64,000 nucleotides of DNA, taken from positions 124,001 to 188,000 of the forward strand of contig NZ_JAJAWG010000001.1 of NCBI RefSeq assembly GCF_020531905.1, written 5' to 3'. The notes beneath the pieces were generated by a model. The model made no database searches. It had not been told where the DNA came from and saw nothing but the letters and a program-made list of their open reading frames with translations. The translations under genes were made by a program, and so were the position numbers. Below, in pieces: positions 38,868 through 48,442 of this stretch (position 1 is the first letter of the stretch; every line of letters starts with the position of its first letter). The stretch is from Deefgea salmonis (lineage in GTDB: Bacteria > Pseudomonadota > Gammaproteobacteria > Burkholderiales > Chitinibacteraceae).

Positions 38868-40586
38868 GTGTTAAATAACCCCGCTATGGACAATTTTTTT
38901 CAGCAAATTACTGAAGCGCATCGCCAGTGGACCCAAAACTGGGTGAATTCGCAGCCCAATGCTGAGTCAGTTGATTCGATGCATGCGATGAATGATTTGG
39001 CACAAAAAATGAGCCCAGTGCATTGCGCATGGCTGGGGTCGCAATCGCAGTTTTATCAGCAGCAACTCGATTTATGGCTGGGCCTGATTGGTGCTAAGCC
39101 TGCGGCTAAAGTGGCTGAGACAGAAAAAAATGATCGTCGATTTAATTCGCCAGAATGGGATGCACCACTGTTTGACTATATTCGCCAAAATTATTTAGTC
39201 ACGTCTAAATGGTTGCTTGACATGGTTGGCGCTGCCAATAGCGACGAGGCCAGTAAAGAAAAGGCTGCATTTTTTACGCGGCAGTATTTAGATGCCATGA
39301 GTCCGACTAATTTTGCATTTACTAATCCAGAAGTAATGAAATTAGCGCTAGAAACGAAAGGCGAAAGTTTGCAAGAAGGCATGAAAAAACTCATGGCCGA
39401 TATGCAAAAGGGCGCGATTACGATGACCGATGAAAGCCAATTTGCCATTGGTGAGAATTTGGCGATGACGCCGGGTGAAGTGATTTTTGAAAATGAATTA
39501 TTTCAACTCATTCAATACACGCCAACCACCGCTAAAGTGTATAGCCGACCTTTATTGATTATCCCGCCTTGTGTAAATAAATATTACATTATGGATTTAC
39601 AGCCGGCCAATTCAATGGTCGCTTATGTTGTAAGCCAAGGCTACAGCACCTTTTTAATGTCGTGGAAATCAATTGAAGCTAATCAAGGCCATTTGCAATG
39701 GGATGACTATATTGAGTCGGGCGTGATTAAAGCCACTGAAGTGGTTCGAGCAATTAGTAAAGCTGAAAAAATCAATGCCTTGTCTTTTTGTATTGGCGGC
39801 GAATTATTGACCACGGCGATGCCAGTCTTGCAAGCACGTGGCTTGGATTGGTTTGAGTCGATTACGTTGATGACGGTGATGCTTGACCATACTGATCCGG
39901 GTGAAATTAAGCATTTCATTGATTGGAATTTAATCCGTCAACGTGAGTCTCAAGTGGAAGGGGTGATTGACGGCAAAGAATTGGCTAAAACATTCTCTGC
40001 ACTGCGCTCAAATGATTTAATTTGGAATTACGTGGTGAATAATTATCTTAAAGGTAAAAATCCACCGCCATTTGATTTGTTGTATTGGAATAGTGATTCG
40101 GCTAATTTGTCACTGCCGATGCATACTTTCTTTTTACGCAATATGTATTTAGAAAACAATCTAACTAAACCTAATTCATTTAGTTTGTGTGGTACACCGA
40201 TTGATTTAACGTCAATTAAAGTCCCCGCATATATTTTTGCCGCACGAGAAGATCATATCGTGCCTTGGCATTCGGCATATTTAAGTAATCGAATTTTGCA
40301 AGGCCCAAAACGGTTTGTTTTGGGCGCGTCTGGGCATATTGCCGGTGCGATTAACCCTGTTTCGACCAATAAACGTAATTATTGGGTCAATGAAAATACC
40401 GATCAAGACGCCGATACTTGGTTAGAACAAGCCGAGTCTCATCCAGGTAGCTGGTGGCAAGATTGGAGTGCTTGGCTTGCGCCGCAATCGGGTTCGCAAA
40501 TCGCTGCGGCCAAAAAACTCGGCAATGCGCAATTTAAAATGATTGAGGCCGCACCTGGCCGCTACGTGAAGGCACGTGTGGTTTAA
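38868..40586 (+). CDS. phaC: Class I poly(3-hydroxyalkanoate) synthase
   Basis: Polymerises 3-hydroxyacyl-CoA into PHA granules. The 572 residues show the PhaC N-terminal region and alpha/beta-hydrolase core with the lipase-like box SFCIGG carrying the nucleophile Cys308, a downstream Asp in AAREDHIVPWHSAY, and His in LGASGHIAGAINP. The typical PhaC IIPPCVNKYYIMDLQPANS is also present. The GTG start has GGAG at a suitable distance; ATG 38886 is the alternative. It is followed by a terminator and phaA. No phaB or phasin gene is visible here. Confidence 0.94.
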   Translation: MLNNPAMDNFFQQITEAHRQWTQNWVNSQPNAESVDSMHAMNDLAQKMSPVHCAWLGSQSQFYQQQLDLWLGLIGAKPAAKVAETEKNDRRFNSPEWDAPLFDYIRQNYLVTSKWLLDMVGAANSDEASKEKAAFFTRQYLDAMSPTNFAFTNPEVMKLALETKGESLQEGMKKLMADMQKGAITMTDESQFAIGENLAMTPGEVIFENELFQLIQYTPTTAKVYSRPLLIIPPCVNKYYIMDLQPANSMVAYVVSQGYSTFLMSWKSIEANQGHLQWDDYIESGVIKATEVVRAISKAEKINALSFCIGGELLTTAMPVLQARGLDWFESITLMTVMLDHTDPGEIKHFIDWNLIRQRESQVEGVIDGKELAKTFSALRSNDLIWNYVVNNYLKGKNPPPFDLLYWNSDSANLSLPMHTFFLRNMYLENNLTKPNSFSLCGTPIDLTSIKVPAYIFAAREDHIVPWHSAYLSNRILQGPKRFVLGASGHIAGAINPVSTNKRNYWVNENTDQDADTWLEQAESHPGSWWQDWSAWLAPQSGSQIAAAKKLGNAQFKMIEAAPGRYVKARVV

Positions 40587-40600
40587 ATTTGATTTTTCTA

Positions 40601-40632
40601 AGAAGCAAGGCGATTGGCCTTGCTTCTTTCTT
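40601..40632 (+). terminator. Terminator between phaC and phaA
   Basis: AGAAGCAAGGC / GCCTTGCTTCT stem with a GATT-type loop and a broken T-run (TTCTTAT). It probably reduces readthrough from phaC. Confidence 0.7.
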
Positions 40633-40685
40633 ATGTATTGACTTACAAACTTACTTGCAAATTATTTAAATTAACGAGGTTTTGT

Positions 40686-41864
40686 ATGACAGAGGTTGTT
40701 ATTGTTGCCGCATATCGTACTGCGCTAGGCAATTTTTCTGGCGCTTTGGCCAAAGTTTCGGCACCTGAATTGGGTGCTACGGTGATTCGTGGCTTGCTGG
40801 CTAAAACGGGTTTGGCCGCCGAGCAAGTCAGTGAAGTGATTTTAGGTAATGTATTAACCGCAGGCTTGGGACAAAATCCAGCGCGTCAGTCGGTTCGACT
40901 TGCCGGCTTGCCCGATGCGGTACCTGGTTTGACGATTAATCAGGTGTGCGGCTCTGGTTTGAAGGCCGTAGCATTGGGCGTGCAAGCGATTTTGGCTGGC
41001 GATAGCGAGATTGTGATCGCCGGTGGTCAAGAGAATATGAGCGCAACACCGCATTTACTCAATGGTAGCCGCGATGGCTTTCGGATGGGGAATGCCAACC
41101 TAATTGATAGCATGGTGTATGACGGTTTGACCGATGTTTACAACCAATACCATATGGGCGTAACGGCTGAAAATATTGCTAAAAAATACGCAATTAGCCG
41201 TGAAGAGCAAGACGCTTTGGCGTTGACTTCGCAGCAACGCGCGGCTGCAGCGCAAGCGGCTGGGCGATTTGCCGATGAAATCTTGCCGGTGAGTATCCCG
41301 CAGCGCAAGGGCGACCCAGTTATTTTTGATCAAGATGAGTTTATTAAACCAGCTACCACGGCCGAGTCTTTGGCTAAATTGCGTGCCGCTTTTGATAAAG
41401 CCGGTACGGTAACCGCTGGCAATGCATCGGGCATTAATGATGGCGCAGCAGCCGTATTGTTGATGACGCGTGAGCGGGCTGATGCCTTGGGTTTAAAACC
41501 AATGGCAGCAATTCGTGCCTCGGCCAGTACCGGTGTTGATCCAACGATTATGGGAATGGGGCCGGTTTTGGCCAGCCAAACTGCACTTAAGCGTGCCGGT
41601 TGGGATTTAGATAGCGTGGATTTGATTGAAGCCAATGAAGCCTTTGCAGCGCAAGCTTTGGGTGTGGCGCGTGAAATGAAATGGGATATGAGTAAAGTCA
41701 ATGTCAATGGCGGTGCGATTGCCCTGGGCCATCCGGTCGGTGCATCCGGTTGCCGTGTGTTGGTGACTTTGCTGCATGAAATGGTTCGCCGTGATGCAAA
41801 ACGCGGTTTGGCTACGCTGTGTATTGGCGGTGGTATGGGTGTTGCACTGTGCGTTGAACGTTAA
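40686..41864 (+). CDS. phaA: Acetyl-CoA acetyltransferase (thiolase)
   Basis: Condenses two acetyl-CoA to acetoacetyl-CoA, the first step of PHB synthesis. The 392 residues carry all thiolase residues: the nucleophile Cys88 (NQVCGSGLKAV), NEAFAAQAL, and the C-terminal GHPVGASGCR and CIGGGMGVA. The start at ATG 40686 (MTEVVIVAAYRTALG), with ACGAGG upstream, matches the family; the longer frame runs into the phaC terminator. Its position next to phaC supports the PHB role over a degradative one. Confidence 0.93.
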   Translation: MTEVVIVAAYRTALGNFSGALAKVSAPELGATVIRGLLAKTGLAAEQVSEVILGNVLTAGLGQNPARQSVRLAGLPDAVPGLTINQVCGSGLKAVALGVQAILAGDSEIVIAGGQENMSATPHLLNGSRDGFRMGNANLIDSMVYDGLTDVYNQYHMGVTAENIAKKYAISREEQDALALTSQQRAAAAQAAGRFADEILPVSIPQRKGDPVIFDQDEFIKPATTAESLAKLRAAFDKAGTVTAGNASGINDGAAAVLLMTRERADALGLKPMAAIRASASTGVDPTIMGMGPVLASQTALKRAGWDLDSVDLIEANEAFAAQALGVAREMKWDMSKVNVNGGAIALGHPVGASGCRVLVTLLHEMVRRDAKRGLATLCIGGGMGVALCVER

Positions 41865-41899
41865 AAAAACGCTGCAGTAATTGGCTGCAGCGTTTTTTT
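41863..41899 (+). terminator. Terminator of phaA
   Basis: AAAAAAACGCTGCAG / CTGCAGCGTTTTTTT stem-loop starting at the stop codon. It can also act on transcripts from mscL. Confidence 0.88.
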
Positions 41900-41905
41900 A
41901 ATAAT

Positions 41906-41954
41906 GGGTATTTATCGCTAGGCCTTTGTGAATAAGGGCTGGCTGTAAATACCT
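41906..41954. repeat. 49-nt palindromic repeat, copy B
   Basis: GGGTATTTATCGCTAGGCC ... GGCTGTAAATACCT, 49 nt. The outer stem is 9 bp (GGGTATTTA / TAAATACCT) and the inner stem AGGCCTT / AAGGGCT. It overlaps the mscL stop codon by 2 nt. Confidence 0.65.
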
Positions 41955-42378
41955 ATTTTTTTAGCGCGTCACGAATTTCACGCAATAGCATAATATCTTC
42001 TGGCGTTACGGCGGGTGTCGCCTCAGGCGCTGGCTTGCTGCGGTTCATTTTGTTAATGGCTTTAACCAACATAAAAATAGCAAACGCCACAATGATGAAG
42101 CTAAGAAGCGAGTTAAAAAACAGACCTAAATTCATCGTTACCGCACCAGCATCTTGCGCGGCTTTGAGCGTGAGGTAAGGTCCTGCGACTTTGCCATCAG
42201 CTAAGGTGACAAATAAATTAGTGAAATCCACCTTGCCCATCAAAAAGCCAAGCGGCGGCATGATGATGTCTTTGACCAATGAATCGACAATCTTGCCAAA
42301 AGCGGCGCCAATCACAACACCAATCGCCAAATCAATGACATTGCCACGCATGGCAAATTCACGAAATTCTTTAAACAT
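41953..42378 (-). CDS. mscL: Large-conductance mechanosensitive channel MscL
   Basis: Emergency release valve of the inner membrane under hypo-osmotic shock. The 141 residues start [20 protein letters not shown] with TM1 ([21 protein letters not shown]), then a periplasmic loop, TM2 ([20 protein letters not shown]) and a charged C-terminal helix. ATG 42378 is chosen because the longer frame adds residues absent from MscL and AGGGG lies upstream. Confidence 0.96.
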   Translation of the reverse strand: MFKEFREFAMRGNVIDLAIGVVIGAAFGKIVDSLVKDIIMPPLGFLMGKVDFTNLFVTLADGKVAGPYLTLKAAQDAGAVTMNLGLFFNSLLSFIIVAFAIFMLVKAINKMNRSKPAPEATPAVTPEDIMLLREIRDALKK

Positions 42379-42465
42379 AGACTGACCCCTAAAAAATGGA
42401 AGTTGTACCACAGCTTGGCGTAAGAGTACATTCTGTCGTCCAAGGCTGTGGCGTGTCAGCTTAGC

Positions 42466-43527
42466 TTAGTCTTTAACCGCAGTCAGGTAGCAAGTGATTT
42501 CTTCGCGATCATGAAATAATTGCTTGGCCGTTAATTTGTAAGAGATATCGGCTTTTTTTAATTTTTGATCAATCAATGCAAAGCATTTTTCAACTTCGAG
42601 ATGGCGCTTTTTCATCGGCAGTTTCAAATTAAAAATAGCGCGGCGGGCATTGCCAGAAGCCACCCATTTGGCAATGAGATCGGCGATGCGAATCGGTTGC
42701 TCAACCATATCGCAAACCAGCCAATCGACGGGGTTTTTCGGGCGATATTTAAAGCCATCATCACGTACATGTTTGACTTGATGGTGACCGTCCATGCTGC
42801 CTTTCATTGGGCCATTGTCCACTGCGAATACTTTCAAACCGCGCGCAACCAGTTGATAGGTCCAACCACCCGGCGCTGCGCCCAGATCAACTGCGGTCAT
42901 GCCTTCACGAAACTTGCGTTCTGGCTCATCCACCAACACTAAAATAGCTTCGAGCATTTTAAGTGTTGAGCGGCTAGGGGCGTCAGACGGCATCCGTAAG
43001 CGTGGAATGCCATTGAGCCAATCGGTGGCGCGAACAGGGCGTGAAGCAACCATGACTTCATTTTGCGCTGGGAAAAATAAATGCAAACGTTGACGAGATG
43101 TTTGTGGTTGCAACCAAGCATTGGCCGTCATGGCTTTGGCAACATAGTCACCAAATTTGCGGGTAAATCCAGACAACGATTTGCCTTCGTTGCTATCGGG
43201 GTGCTCTAACCAAACATCGCTAAAGGTGGTGTTTTGGATTTTTAACGCGTCGACAATCGGCGTTAAACGATCTTTGCTGCCTAAACTCAGGCGCTGATGA
43301 ACTTGCAGTGTTTGTCGTGAAAAAATCAAATTTAGCGCGAGTAAGTCGCGCAAAACTTTTTGGCAGCCACTTTTTTCTGTTGGGGTAAAAACCACCCAGC
43401 CATCGCCGCGTTCAAATTGGCCTGGTGCCAGTGCGCGGTCAGCAATCTCTTCGGCACATTCTGGCTCAAAACCGGGTCGACAGTAGGCAAGAAGGGCGTA
43501 GGGCAGTCCGGTTTGAGTGGCAGTCAT
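42466..43527 (-). CDS. rlmM: 23S rRNA (cytidine-2498 2'-O)-methyltransferase RlmM
   Basis: Methylates the ribose of C2498 in 23S rRNA. The protein (353 residues from ATG 43527) has an N-terminal THUMP-like region (YALLAYCRPGFEPECAEEIA) and a C-terminal Rossmann methyltransferase with the SAM motif VDLGAAPGGWTYQLVARG, DNGPM, VDWLVCDMVEQP and FNLKLPMKKR, consistent with the K-D-K-type 2'-O-methyltransferase group. The longer start at 43554 lacks support. It is a single gene. Confidence 0.92.
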   Translation of the reverse strand: MTATQTGLPYALLAYCRPGFEPECAEEIADRALAPGQFERGDGWVVFTPTEKSGCQKVLRDLLALNLIFSRQTLQVHQRLSLGSKDRLTPIVDALKIQNTTFSDVWLEHPDSNEGKSLSGFTRKFGDYVAKAMTANAWLQPQTSRQRLHLFFPAQNEVMVASRPVRATDWLNGIPRLRMPSDAPSRSTLKMLEAILVLVDEPERKFREGMTAVDLGAAPGGWTYQLVARGLKVFAVDNGPMKGSMDGHHQVKHVRDDGFKYRPKNPVDWLVCDMVEQPIRIADLIAKWVASGNARRAIFNLKLPMKKRHLEVEKCFALIDQKLKKADISYKLTAKQLFHDREEITCYLTAVKD

Positions 43528-43631
43528 GGGGTGAACTCGTTGCAAAAGGCGCAAGCATACCCAAAATTAACGGTTTCACCAATGCCGCTGGTGTTTTTGC
43601 CTGCATAAGTCAGGATGAGGTGGGGTGTTGT

Positions 43632-45188
43632 TTAGGCGTTTGCCTCATTGGTTTCTTTATGTTTTGGGGCAATCAGGGGGAAGGTCATGCTAAATATCGT
43701 GCCTTGGTCAACAATGGACTCGACGTTGATATGGCCCCCTAAGGTTTGCGTGACCAAATTAAATACAATATTCAGTCCTAAGCCACTACCGCCATTGGCG
43801 CGTTTGGTCGTATAAAAAGGGTCAAATATTTTGCCAATCACGCTGCCATCAATGCCCTGACCATTGTCTTTGACTTTGAGTGAGACGTTTTGTTGGTGTT
43901 GCTCGGCAATAATATGCACTTGTTTTTTAATTTCGCCCGAATTGGGAATACCTGAAAACGCATGCAGTGCCGCATTGTTTATGAGGTTGCTGATGATTTG
44001 CGAAATCGCGCCAGGGTAGCCCTCCATATCGATTTCGTTTGGGCAATCAATCAAGATTGAAATCTGCGAGTGCTTGAGCGCTGGACTAATGCTGGTGACG
44101 GTTTCGTGTAGGTATTGGCTAAGTTCAAAATCACGCCGCGCTTCGGAGGTTTGATCAACCGCGACGCGTTTAAAGCTTTGGATTAATTCGGCGGCACGAA
44201 CGGCATTGCTAATAATCAGTGCCGAGGATTGTTCTGCCGTTTGGCTGTAACTGACTACCTCGGACTTTTTCATATTGCCAGATTCGACTTTGGCCGAGAA
44301 TAAAACCGAATCATCATGCAAAACTGAGGCGCTGGTGAGAATAATACCGACCGGGGTGTTAATTTCATGCGCAATGCCAGCGACTAAGCCGCCTAATGAT
44401 GCCATTTTTTCGGATTGAATTAAGCTGGTTTGCGCGTCTTTGAGTTGATCTAATGCTGTTTCGGCATCTTCTTTGGCGGTGCGCATTTGTTGCTCGGCTT
44501 GGCTGCGAATGGCCACATCTTCTTTGAGACGTTTGATGATCCGGCCAAAGCCATCGGTTAAAACCGAAAATTCTTTATACGGATTGTTCGGCAATTCGAT
44601 TGATTCTAAATCTTTATCCGAATTGGCCGCTTGACTCAGCTTTTTGCCCAGTAACGAAAGGGGACTAATGACAAAATGCTGCAAAACTGTCGTGAGTGTC
44701 AGCATGAGTAAAGCATCAAGCAGGACAATCTCGAGTATTTTTTCTAGCACCATTTGTCTAAGTAGTTGGTCTATTCTTTGCCGAGAAATCGTGACGACTA
44801 ATTTGCCGATGGCTTTCTTTTCATAATAAATTTCAGTGGTGTCTGTTTCGGGCCCGAGTTGAGTGATGGGCGCGTTGAGGGTGGTGATTTTATTGTTTTC
44901 TCGAATTCGCCCTGTAACAAACGCATCGGTGCTGAATATTTCAATGCTGTGAATGTCGGGGGAGCGCATTTCCGCATTTAAAATGAGTGCCAATTGCTGG
45001 TCATCAAAGTTCCACATCACACCGGGAAGTACATTTTGCAATTGAATGGTCAGTGATTGCTTAAATTCACTGAGCTCATGCTCTAATTGTGCTTGCGTTC
45101 GGTAATAGGAAAACGCCCCTGACACCGTAAGCACGATGGTCACGATCGCGATAAAAATTAAATTTAGATCAGTGCGGATTTGGCGCAT
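43632..45188 (-). CDS. Membrane sensor histidine kinase
   Basis: A 518-residue kinase: TM1 about 10-27, an extracytoplasmic sensor about 28-155, TM2 about 160-180 (KILEIVLLDALLMLTLTTVL), a HAMP-like linker, a coiled coil, the HisKA-type dimerisation helix with GGLVAGIAHEINTPVGII (phospho-acceptor His about 271), and an ATPase domain with N (NLINNAALHAF), G1 (DNGQGID) and G2 (GGSGLGLNIV) boxes. No response regulator lies beside it. Signal unknown. Confidence 0.9.
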   Translation of the reverse strand: MRQIRTDLNLIFIAIVTIVLTVSGAFSYYRTQAQLEHELSEFKQSLTIQLQNVLPGVMWNFDDQQLALILNAEMRSPDIHSIEIFSTDAFVTGRIRENNKITTLNAPITQLGPETDTTEIYYEKKAIGKLVVTISRQRIDQLLRQMVLEKILEIVLLDALLMLTLTTVLQHFVISPLSLLGKKLSQAANSDKDLESIELPNNPYKEFSVLTDGFGRIIKRLKEDVAIRSQAEQQMRTAKEDAETALDQLKDAQTSLIQSEKMASLGGLVAGIAHEINTPVGIILTSASVLHDDSVLFSAKVESGNMKKSEVVSYSQTAEQSSALIISNAVRAAELIQSFKRVAVDQTSEARRDFELSQYLHETVTSISPALKHSQISILIDCPNEIDMEGYPGAISQIISNLINNAALHAFSGIPNSGEIKKQVHIIAEQHQQNVSLKVKDNGQGIDGSVIGKIFDPFYTTKRANGGSGLGLNIVFNLVTQTLGGHINVESIVDQGTIFSMTFPLIAPKHKETNEANA

Positions 45189-45235
45189 GTCAACGAGTAC
45201 TTTTGCTGGTTGCTTGCAACCAATTTAGCAGAAGA

Positions 45236-45904
45236 TTACGGTTTGCGCAGGTATTGCCGGTCGTTAAAGCTGCTCACTGTGCCTGGAGCCCACACAACGA
45301 GTAAGCTAATGGTCAATCCGGTGATGAAAGCTTCTGGCCATGCCATTAAAAAGTAAAAAGGGAGCGCTGCATTGAGCACAAAATCGCTGGAGTAAATCGT
45401 CAAGGTGACGAGTAAAACGCATTGGCTGATTCCCAGTATCAGCATGCTCAGCCCGGCCGCTGCAAAGCTATTGATAAAAATGAAAATAAAGTAATTATGC
45501 GGCAATCGGCTTTGAGCTAGGCGTAATAAGCCTTGCGTGCACGCAATAGGCAGCGCTGCGTTGAGCAATAAATTGAGGCCCAGGCCACTGAATGCGTCTT
45601 GAGTTTGTGGTGAAAAAGCCGCAGTCATGATCAATAATGCCGCCATGCCCAAGAGCGCTCGCCATGGCCCAGCGATCAAGGTCAGTAAAGTTGCACCGGA
45701 TAAATGAAACTCAATGCCCGGATTGACGCTCACTTGCAGCTGCCAAGCGATTAAAACGGCAATGGTGTAAGCCAGCCAGCTGCGAATCTCAACTGGTGTG
45801 AGCGCCGACCAAGCCACTTGCCGCGCTGCGCGTTGCAATAACCAGAGCGCCACTAAATTACTACTTATAAGTAAGCTGGGCGGGATAAATTCACTGGCTA
45901 ACAT
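45236..45904 (-). CDS. CbiM-like energy-coupling-factor-type membrane protein
   Basis: A 222-residue, highly hydrophobic protein resembling the CbiM/NikM S-component family (FHLSGATLLTLIAGPWRALLG is the most similar segment). True CbiM has an N-terminal Met-His metal site; here the N-terminus (MLASEFIPP) lacks it, and no CbiN, CbiQ or CbiO genes are adjacent. A TTG start 24 nt upstream is possible. It might be a metal-uptake relic or have another role. Confidence 0.6.
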   Translation of the reverse strand: MLASEFIPPSLLISSNLVALWLLQRAARQVAWSALTPVEIRSWLAYTIAVLIAWQLQVSVNPGIEFHLSGATLLTLIAGPWRALLGMAALLIMTAAFSPQTQDAFSGLGLNLLLNAALPIACTQGLLRLAQSRLPHNYFIFIFINSFAAAGLSMLILGISQCVLLVTLTIYSSDFVLNAALPFYFLMAWPEAFITGLTISLLVVWAPGTVSSFNDRQYLRKP

Positions 45905-45918
45905 ATGGCTTGATTTAA

Positions 45919-46554
45919 CTAACGCCAAGCGGCGTGGACTAAGTCGGCCAGTTGCGTGAGGCGGCCATGGAAAAAATGCCCAACCCCCGGCGCAACAATA
46001 ATCGGTAGCTGTTGTGGACGTGCCCAGTTCAAGACCGCTTCGAGCGCAATGACTTCATCTTGCTCGCCGTGAATCACTAAAGTGCCTTTGGGTACATTGG
46101 GGAAGGCGTAGCGACTGACTGCTGGGCCAATCAAAATCATCCCTTCGATTTCGTCATCACTGAGGCGCGCGCGTAAGCAGCTTTGCACATACGTCCCAAA
46201 TGAAAAGCCAGCCAAGGTAATGCGTGTTAATTCAGGGTGCTGGCTGCGGGCAAAAGCCAGCACAGCGGCCATATCGTCCGGTTCAAACTCCCCGTAGCTA
46301 TGACTGCCTTCGGATTCACCCACGCCGCGTAAATTTGGGCAGTAGGCAATATATCCTAGTCGCGACAGTGTTTTGGCCAACGTATGCACGATTTTATTAT
46401 TAAAGGTGCCGCCTTCAGTGGGGTTGGGGTGCGCTACCAAGACGATGCCCCTCGGCGTTTCGGTGGCGGCATCAAGGCGTAAACATTCAAGGCGACCCGC
46501 TGGGCCCGCGATATTGATGGGTTCGAAACTAGGTGCTTTACTGGGTATGGTCAT
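45919..46554 (-). CDS. Alpha/beta hydrolase (serine hydrolase)
   Basis: A 211-residue hydrolase with a catalytic-serine elbow GFSFGTY, an oxyanion-region VAHPNPTEGGTFNNKIVHTL, a likely Asp in HGEQDEVIALEAVL and a likely His in GVGHFFHGRL. It resembles small CocE/YcjY or dienelactone-hydrolase-like cytosolic hydrolases often annotated as 'alpha/beta hydrolase'. The substrate is unknown. It precedes the CbiM-like gene by 14 nt. Confidence 0.87.
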   Translation of the reverse strand: MTIPSKAPSFEPINIAGPAGRLECLRLDAATETPRGIVLVAHPNPTEGGTFNNKIVHTLAKTLSRLGYIAYCPNLRGVGESEGSHSYGEFEPDDMAAVLAFARSQHPELTRITLAGFSFGTYVQSCLRARLSDDEIEGMILIGPAVSRYAFPNVPKGTLVIHGEQDEVIALEAVLNWARPQQLPIIVAPGVGHFFHGRLTQLADLVHAAWR

Positions 46555-46735
46555 GGGGCGCTTATTGAGGTTGGTCTTGAGGTAGATACATCAATTATTT
46601 TTACTGATTGCTCGCAAAGGCGGCGTTGTTTTGCCGCTAAAGTCGATGTCAATTGCAGCGTAGATCAAAGGATGACGGTCAATGGTGGCAAAGGGTGAAG
46701 ACATGTGTAATTCCGCATGCCTTCACCGTAGCTCA

Positions 46736-47071
46736 TTACTCGGCAGTTTGGCTGCGCGGCGGGATCAGTAGTCGCTCAACAATACGGCCATGCAATAAAT
46801 GCTCGTTGACGATTTCATCAATGTCGTCTTTGTCGATATAGGTATACCAAGTTTCTTCGGGATAAATCACAATGACCGGCCCTTCTTCGCAGCGCTCAAG
46901 GCAGCCGGCTTTGTTAATCCGCACTTGGCCATCGCCATTGAGTTTGAGCGCTTTAACGCGCTCTTTGGCGTAGGCCCAAAGTTGATCGGCGCCGCAGCTA
47001 TTGCACGATTGTCGCTCGCCGGGTTCGCGCTGGTTCAGGCAGAAAAACACATGGTATTGATAATGACTCAT
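46736..47071 (-). CDS. Thioredoxin-like [2Fe-2S] ferredoxin
   Basis: A 111-residue electron carrier with the Shethna-type cysteine set: Cys11 (FFCLNQR), Cys23/26 (SCNSC), then AGCLERCEEGPVIVIYPEETW. This layout matches (2Fe-2S) ferredoxins of the NADH-dehydrogenase-like fold common in betaproteobacteria. It lies 12 nt after an unknown conserved gene, so the two are probably co-transcribed. Confidence 0.88.
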   Translation of the reverse strand: MSHYQYHVFFCLNQREPGERQSCNSCGADQLWAYAKERVKALKLNGDGQVRINKAGCLERCEEGPVIVIYPEETWYTYIDKDDIDEIVNEHLLHGRIVERLLIPPRSQTAE

Positions 47072-47083
47072 TCCCAGCTCCTT

Positions 47084-48172
47084 TTATTGCAATGCCGGTG
47101 CTTTGGTGTGCGGCGTGATAAACAACGGCAAACCATCGGTATCGAGTACCGCTTGTACCCCGTCAATCAACACCAAATCCGTCATCCGGCATTCGAGCAT
47201 TAATTCTTGAATGTATTGCGCAATCTGCTCGACATGATCAGACGGCAAAAGCGGCCACACATAGCCTTCCCAGCGTTCTGGGTCTTCTTTACTGGCAAAG
47301 GTGATGCGAATTTCATTGTTTTCATGGGCGGCAACGGTAACCACTGGGGTGCGACCTTTGCTGCGAATGCTACGGAGTGCATTGCTGGTCATCACTTGCA
47401 GGCGCGTTTCGAGTTGCGTGACGCGGCCCACATCTTGTGCGCTAAGCCAAGGCAGCGGCGTGCGTGGAATTGGGAACAACGTGACGCCATCGGTTTTGAG
47501 CGTCTCGCCAATCAGATTGGCCAGTGGCATGCCCCAGCTGCCAACTTGGCCGCCTAATGTAATCGCAGCGGGCGCGCCCGTGCGTTCAATGGCGACGCCA
47601 ATCAGATAACGTAAAGCAACCGCTTCGTCTTTAAATTTGATTGCACTGCCGGCCGAATCAATCGGGAAGTCGCGGGCGACACTGAGTGTTGCGCGCCATT
47701 CGGCCAATTGCGCTGGGCTGATGGCCGCCAAAATATCCGGCCCCAGCAATGCACCTGACAACCAAGCATCGGCATCGGCCGCAATCACGCCGTGTTCGCG
47801 CAAAATGGCCAGCGCTGCGTCGCCATCGATTTCGCTTGGCAGCGTAGTGTCACCTTTGCAACCTGCGACCAAAATCACCGGAATCGCAAACAAGGTCGCT
47901 GATTGTTGGGCGTGCTGGCTCGGGCTTTCTACTTCTTGACGCAGCGCATGCCATAGCGTCATCCATGCATCTTGCGATGGGGCTTGGGTCAAGGCGCCAT
48001 TGAGGGCGTAATGATCTTTGGCCATGAGTAATTCGGCCATCAGTTGTTGCAAACCGAGGCGTTTTTGCGCCACTTGTGCGGCATCGCGCTCAGTCAGTAA
48101 TGACATCAGCTGACGAATAATTGGATTTTGCGGGTTGACGCGAGGGTATAGACGAGGATCAGGCAGGTTCAT
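47084..48172 (-). CDS. Conserved hypothetical protein
   Basis: A 362-residue protein from ATG 48172 (MNLPDPRLYPRVNPQNP). No signal peptide or membrane helix. Mixed alpha/beta composition with a hydrophobic Gly-containing core (ATLFAIPVILVAGCKGDTTL) and a C-terminal LIDGVQAVLDTDGLPLF. I do not recognise the family. It is directly upstream of the ferredoxin gene, which suggests a shared redox-related or cofactor role, but nothing in the sequence proves it. Confidence 0.75.
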   Translation of the reverse strand: MNLPDPRLYPRVNPQNPIIRQLMSLLTERDAAQVAQKRLGLQQLMAELLMAKDHYALNGALTQAPSQDAWMTLWHALRQEVESPSQHAQQSATLFAIPVILVAGCKGDTTLPSEIDGDAALAILREHGVIAADADAWLSGALLGPDILAAISPAQLAEWRATLSVARDFPIDSAGSAIKFKDEAVALRYLIGVAIERTGAPAAITLGGQVGSWGMPLANLIGETLKTDGVTLFPIPRTPLPWLSAQDVGRVTQLETRLQVMTSNALRSIRSKGRTPVVTVAAHENNEIRITFASKEDPERWEGYVWPLLPSDHVEQIAQYIQELMLECRMTDLVLIDGVQAVLDTDGLPLFITPHTKAPALQ

Positions 48173-48442
48173 GGCAGGCGCTAAGTGAAACCAAAACGGC
48201 AATTATACCCATCTGATTGCAATCTGTCGGCATCGCAGCGCGGTCGGCGCTGATTCGGCGCGCGGGATTTTACAAAACTCGCCTAAAGCTATGGTTTGCT
48301 GGGGTTTTAGTGCCGCATGCGATCGCGCGTGTTGTTGAGTGACGGCATTTTTCGTCTCTTGCCATGGGGCTTGATGGCATGGCACTTGGTGTCCGTTATG
48401 GTTTTATTGCATGATGCGGTACTTTCTTGCTGAGTACTTGTT

